A stretch of DNA of 64,000 nt from an uncultured bacterium (GTDB taxonomy: Bacteria > Hydrogenedentota > Hydrogenedentia > Hydrogenedentales > CAILVY01). Within the stretch, counting starts at the first letter, position 1, and the number at the start of each line of letters is the position of its first letter. Of this stretch, positions 61,875 to 64,000 are shown piece after piece. Under the pieces are notes generated by a model. It was not told the origin of the DNA, did not search any database, and saw only the letters and a list, made by a program, of their open reading frames with translations. The stretch spans positions 4,386 to 68,385 of the forward strand of contig CALEDJ010000013.1 in assembly GCA_937951485.1 (NCBI GenBank), written 5' to 3'. A program made the translations under genes and the position numbers.

Positions 61875-63248
61875 ATGAAACACACAATACCCGCCCCCAT
61901 TCTCAGTATCCTGTGGGTCGTGGCATCCCTTCCGGGCGCCGCGCAGTTTCAGGCGCTCATCGTCGCCGAGGAAGCCGAAGCCTACCGTGAACTCACCAAC
62001 GGCGCGATCCACGAAGGCGCAGTCCGGCTTATCGAATTGATGCGCGAGACGCCGGGCGATGATCCTGCCGTGGCCGAGGAATTGGTGGGGCCATCGCAGT
62101 TGTTGTGCTTTGCCATCTACGCGTTGATGACGTGGCCCGACCGCTCCTGGCTTCTGCAGGAAGTCTTTCGGACGGATGAATACCCCTCCGATAAACTGCT
62201 GCTCGCCTTTGCGCAGGCCGGTTCCGGGGTGGATGGCCTGTGGATGTCCGCCTACAATGCGCTTATGCAACTGGCGAAAACGGAACATGAGGCCTTTCGC
62301 GTGGGAGCGATGTATATACTTGGGGACCCGTATTTCTATCGCGGCCTTCCCGAACAGAATCCTGCGGTGGCCGAATTGGTGCTGCGCTATCCGGACCGTG
62401 AATTCTCCCGCCACCTCATCGAGATGCCGGTGTATTACACCTTGGACAAGGCCGCCAAAGCGCAGGATACGGAAAAATATTTGCTGGAGGATGTGCTCTA
62501 TTGGGGCGGACTCAAGGAAGCCGTCTTGAATGCGTCGCCGGGGCTGGCAAAAGCGGCCGAAGCCCTCCCATCCATGAATTATCGCGATCTCAATGACAAC
62601 GTGGTCCGCCAGTGGGCGGAAGGCCTGACATCCGACCCAAATCCGCGCAGCCGATACACCATCATATCCATGTTGGCGAAAACGTGCAATACGCCGGAAC
62701 GCCGCGCGCAGGCGCGCGGAGGGCTCGCGGCGATAGCGGACCTGCCGCCCCGCACCCCCGACGTGCTGCGCGCGCGCATGCTCCTGGCGGAATTCGCCCG
62801 TGCGGACCACGATCCACAGGCCCTGCTGACGCTTGTGACGGGCTTGTTGAGACTGAATGTCTTACCCTGCACGCCCGAACGCAATATGTACGAGGCCGTC
62901 ATGCAGACTGCGCAACACGCAGGCCGCTATTTCACGCGCCACGGCTGGCACGCCATGGCCATACAAGTGCATGAAACCCTGGCGGGGAAGTTTCCGCGTT
63001 CGGTGCTGGCCGAAGTCGAATTTCAGCAGGCCAGAGCGATCCGCGTGGACGGATTGAAGGCCAGCCTGGACCTCATCGCCCAGGAAATGGCAGAACCGAT
63101 GAAAAACCAGGACATGGCAACGCTGCGTGCGCGATACCACGACATCATCGCCCATACGGCAAACGATGAACTTAAGGCCGCCCTGATGGAGCAACTGGCC
63201 GGAATCGAGAAAGAAGCCGGTAGCGACGATGCGGCGTTGGACCGCTGA
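61875..63248 (+). CDS. Exported helical-repeat protein of unknown function
   Basis: 457 residues, ATG 61875 (weak site, GGGGG 8 bases upstream). Signal peptide to about residue 22 (...LPGAAQ). The body is a long series of amphipathic helices without cysteines or catalytic motif, in the style of HEAT or TPR-like scaffolds (for example ALMQLAKTEHEAFRVGAMYIL; ARMLLAEFARADHDPQALL). No named family recognised. It is the gene controlled by the G10 promoter and lies beside another exported protein. Confidence 0.65.
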   Translation: MKHTIPAPILSILWVVASLPGAAQFQALIVAEEAEAYRELTNGAIHEGAVRLIELMRETPGDDPAVAEELVGPSQLLCFAIYALMTWPDRSWLLQEVFRTDEYPSDKLLLAFAQAGSGVDGLWMSAYNALMQLAKTEHEAFRVGAMYILGDPYFYRGLPEQNPAVAELVLRYPDREFSRHLIEMPVYYTLDKAAKAQDTEKYLLEDVLYWGGLKEAVLNASPGLAKAAEALPSMNYRDLNDNVVRQWAEGLTSDPNPRSRYTIISMLAKTCNTPERRAQARGGLAAIADLPPRTPDVLRARMLLAEFARADHDPQALLTLVTGLLRLNVLPCTPERNMYEAVMQTAQHAGRYFTRHGWHAMAIQVHETLAGKFPRSVLAEVEFQQARAIRVDGLKASLDLIAQEMAEPMKNQDMATLRARYHDIIAHTANDELKAALMEQLAGIEKEAGSDDAALDR

Positions 63249-63360
63249 GCGCACGAACCCAGTGGGGCGCAATCACCATGCCATCCGGGATTAGTCGCAA
63301 CACGGACCTTCAGATGGGATCGCGGGGGGGGCCCGCCCGCCAACTGACGGCGCAGATGGG

Positions 63361-64000
63361 GTGCCTGCACGGCGAGCAAAGAAGAAACAGCATAATTGGG
63401 CGCCTTGTATCGCCGCAGTCCTTGCGCTAGCGATCGTTGCGCCCTTTGCCCACGGGAATGTGCCACCCAGTTGGACGCCGTGCGATTGTGATGCAAATAC
63501 GTATACACTTACCGTAGGCACGGGCGGGCACGGGATGGCCGCCAAGTATCCGGACAAGGCCGCTTATACGATGGGCGAGAAGGTAGTGGTGTCGTTTTCA
63601 CCCAATGCGGACAGGGTGTTTCGGTGGTGGGCCTGTACCCCGGCGTCGCACTTAGCCACCGGTGAACAAGACCCGGCAGTGGCAGTTTACATTACTGGGA
63701 ATACAGTGCTTGCACCGCTGACATCGCCAAAGGTTTACACACTTTATGTGAATTGGAATCCATCCTTGGGTTCGGTGGCCGTCGTTCCCGGCGGCGAAAG
63801 CGGCTATGGTTGGTTCTCGGCCCCTGTCAATTACGGCGAAACAATCACGTTAACCGCGACTCCAAATAGCGGCCACTTCACACGCTGGCGGGGCAACAAC
63901 CCGAGTGACTTGAGCGGGTACCGGTATGCAAATAGTATAAACATAAAACCATCTTCCACGTGCAGGCTTGTTGCAGATTTCCTTCCCACGAGCCAGTATC
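63361..64000 (+). CDS. Exported protein with InlB-type bacterial repeats, 3' end outside window
   Basis: Open from GTG 63361 to the window end (about 213 residues); the frame is closed by a stop at 63292, so the GTG is the only plausible start, though its ribosome site is weak. After a signal peptide (AAVLALAIVAPFAHG) come at least two divergent InlB B-repeat-like domains: YTLTVGTGGHG...GEKVVVSFSPNADRVFRWW and YTLYVNWNPSLGS...GETITLTATPNSGHFTRWRG. Such repeats form beta-rich rods in secreted or surface proteins. The remainder is not in view. Confidence 0.75.
   Translation, partial: MPARRAKKKQHNWAPCIAAVLALAIVAPFAHGNVPPSWTPCDCDANTYTLTVGTGGHGMAAKYPDKAAYTMGEKVVVSFSPNADRVFRWWACTPASHLATGEQDPAVAVYITGNTVLAPLTSPKVYTLYVNWNPSLGSVAVVPGGESGYGWFSAPVNYGETITLTATPNSGHFTRWRGNNPSDLSGYRYANSINIKPSSTCRLVADFLPTSQY

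Overview
The window looks like a chromosomal segment of a GC-rich, Gram-negative bacterium that degrades polysaccharides and glycans. Outer-membrane biology is indicated by LpxK, an MsbA-like ABC exporter and several lipoproteins. The gene mix includes exported DUF1080 and PmoA/DUF6807 proteins, paired Gfo/Idh/MocA dehydrogenases with DegT aminotransferases, ceramidase-like hydrolases, Asp-box sialidases, Tat-exported FucI/AraA-fold proteins, UroD-like methyltransferases and Ser/Thr kinases with C-terminal sensor regions. This is typical of the PVC/Planctomycetes neighbourhood and of candidate phyla such as Hydrogenedentes. The taxonomic guess is inference from gene content only, because no rRNA is present.

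Layout. 1-5.6 kb: a Rieske-like protein, two membrane or exported unknowns, then a leftward housekeeping block (recR, def, dnaA, mazG-like) with DnaA boxes upstream of dnaA and an AT-rich tract beyond mazG, a possible origin region. 6-16 kb: exported glycan-related genes (DUF1080, DUF4434-like, FucI-like, a translationally coupled GH2-prs-ceramidase operon, two convergent sialidases). 17-25.7 kb: a 47-codon gene with its own promoter and terminator, a UroD-family protein, an MsbA-like ABC exporter, and a four-gene MocA-DegT-MocA-ceramidase operon. 26-31.7 kb: an MGT-type glycosyltransferase, a PmoA-like protein, an XRE-cupin regulator, a SLC13/RCK transporter and tRNA-Val(TAC). 31.7-32.7 kb is non-coding and carries a hairpin-rich repeat element. 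32.7-37.2 kb: two tandem membrane Ser/Thr kinases. 37.5-50.5 kb: a second FucI-like protein, lpxK, dprA, a CBS protein, a DegT aminotransferase, a zinc ribbon, pilT, a PhoPQ-related hydrolase, rsgA, a methyltransferase and glyS. 50.6-60.6 kb: a small lipoprotein, an SDR, a NatA/NatB-like ABC exporter whose permease is fused to a CPBP protease, a LysA-like decarboxylase, a GlpA-like/NAD-FAD/DUF1667 operon and a MocA dehydrogenase. 60.6-64 kb: nested inverted repeats, an AT-richer orphan membrane protein, an exported helical-repeat protein behind a promoter with a G10 spacer tract, and a truncated exported protein with InlB-type repeats.

The exported hydrolases, the cytosolic sugar dehydrogenase/aminotransferase sets and the UroD-like protein together suggest uptake and remodelling of complex, often amino- or sialo-, glycans. 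The kinases, XRE-cupin and CBS proteins are candidate sensors. No complete insertion sequence, CRISPR array, prophage or obvious defence island was seen; the mobile signal is limited to small non-coding palindromic elements in intergenic gaps. The most unusual signals are the G10 tract between the -35 and -10 of a secreted-protein gene, the divergent prs inside a hydrolase operon, and the family of short palindromic repeats.
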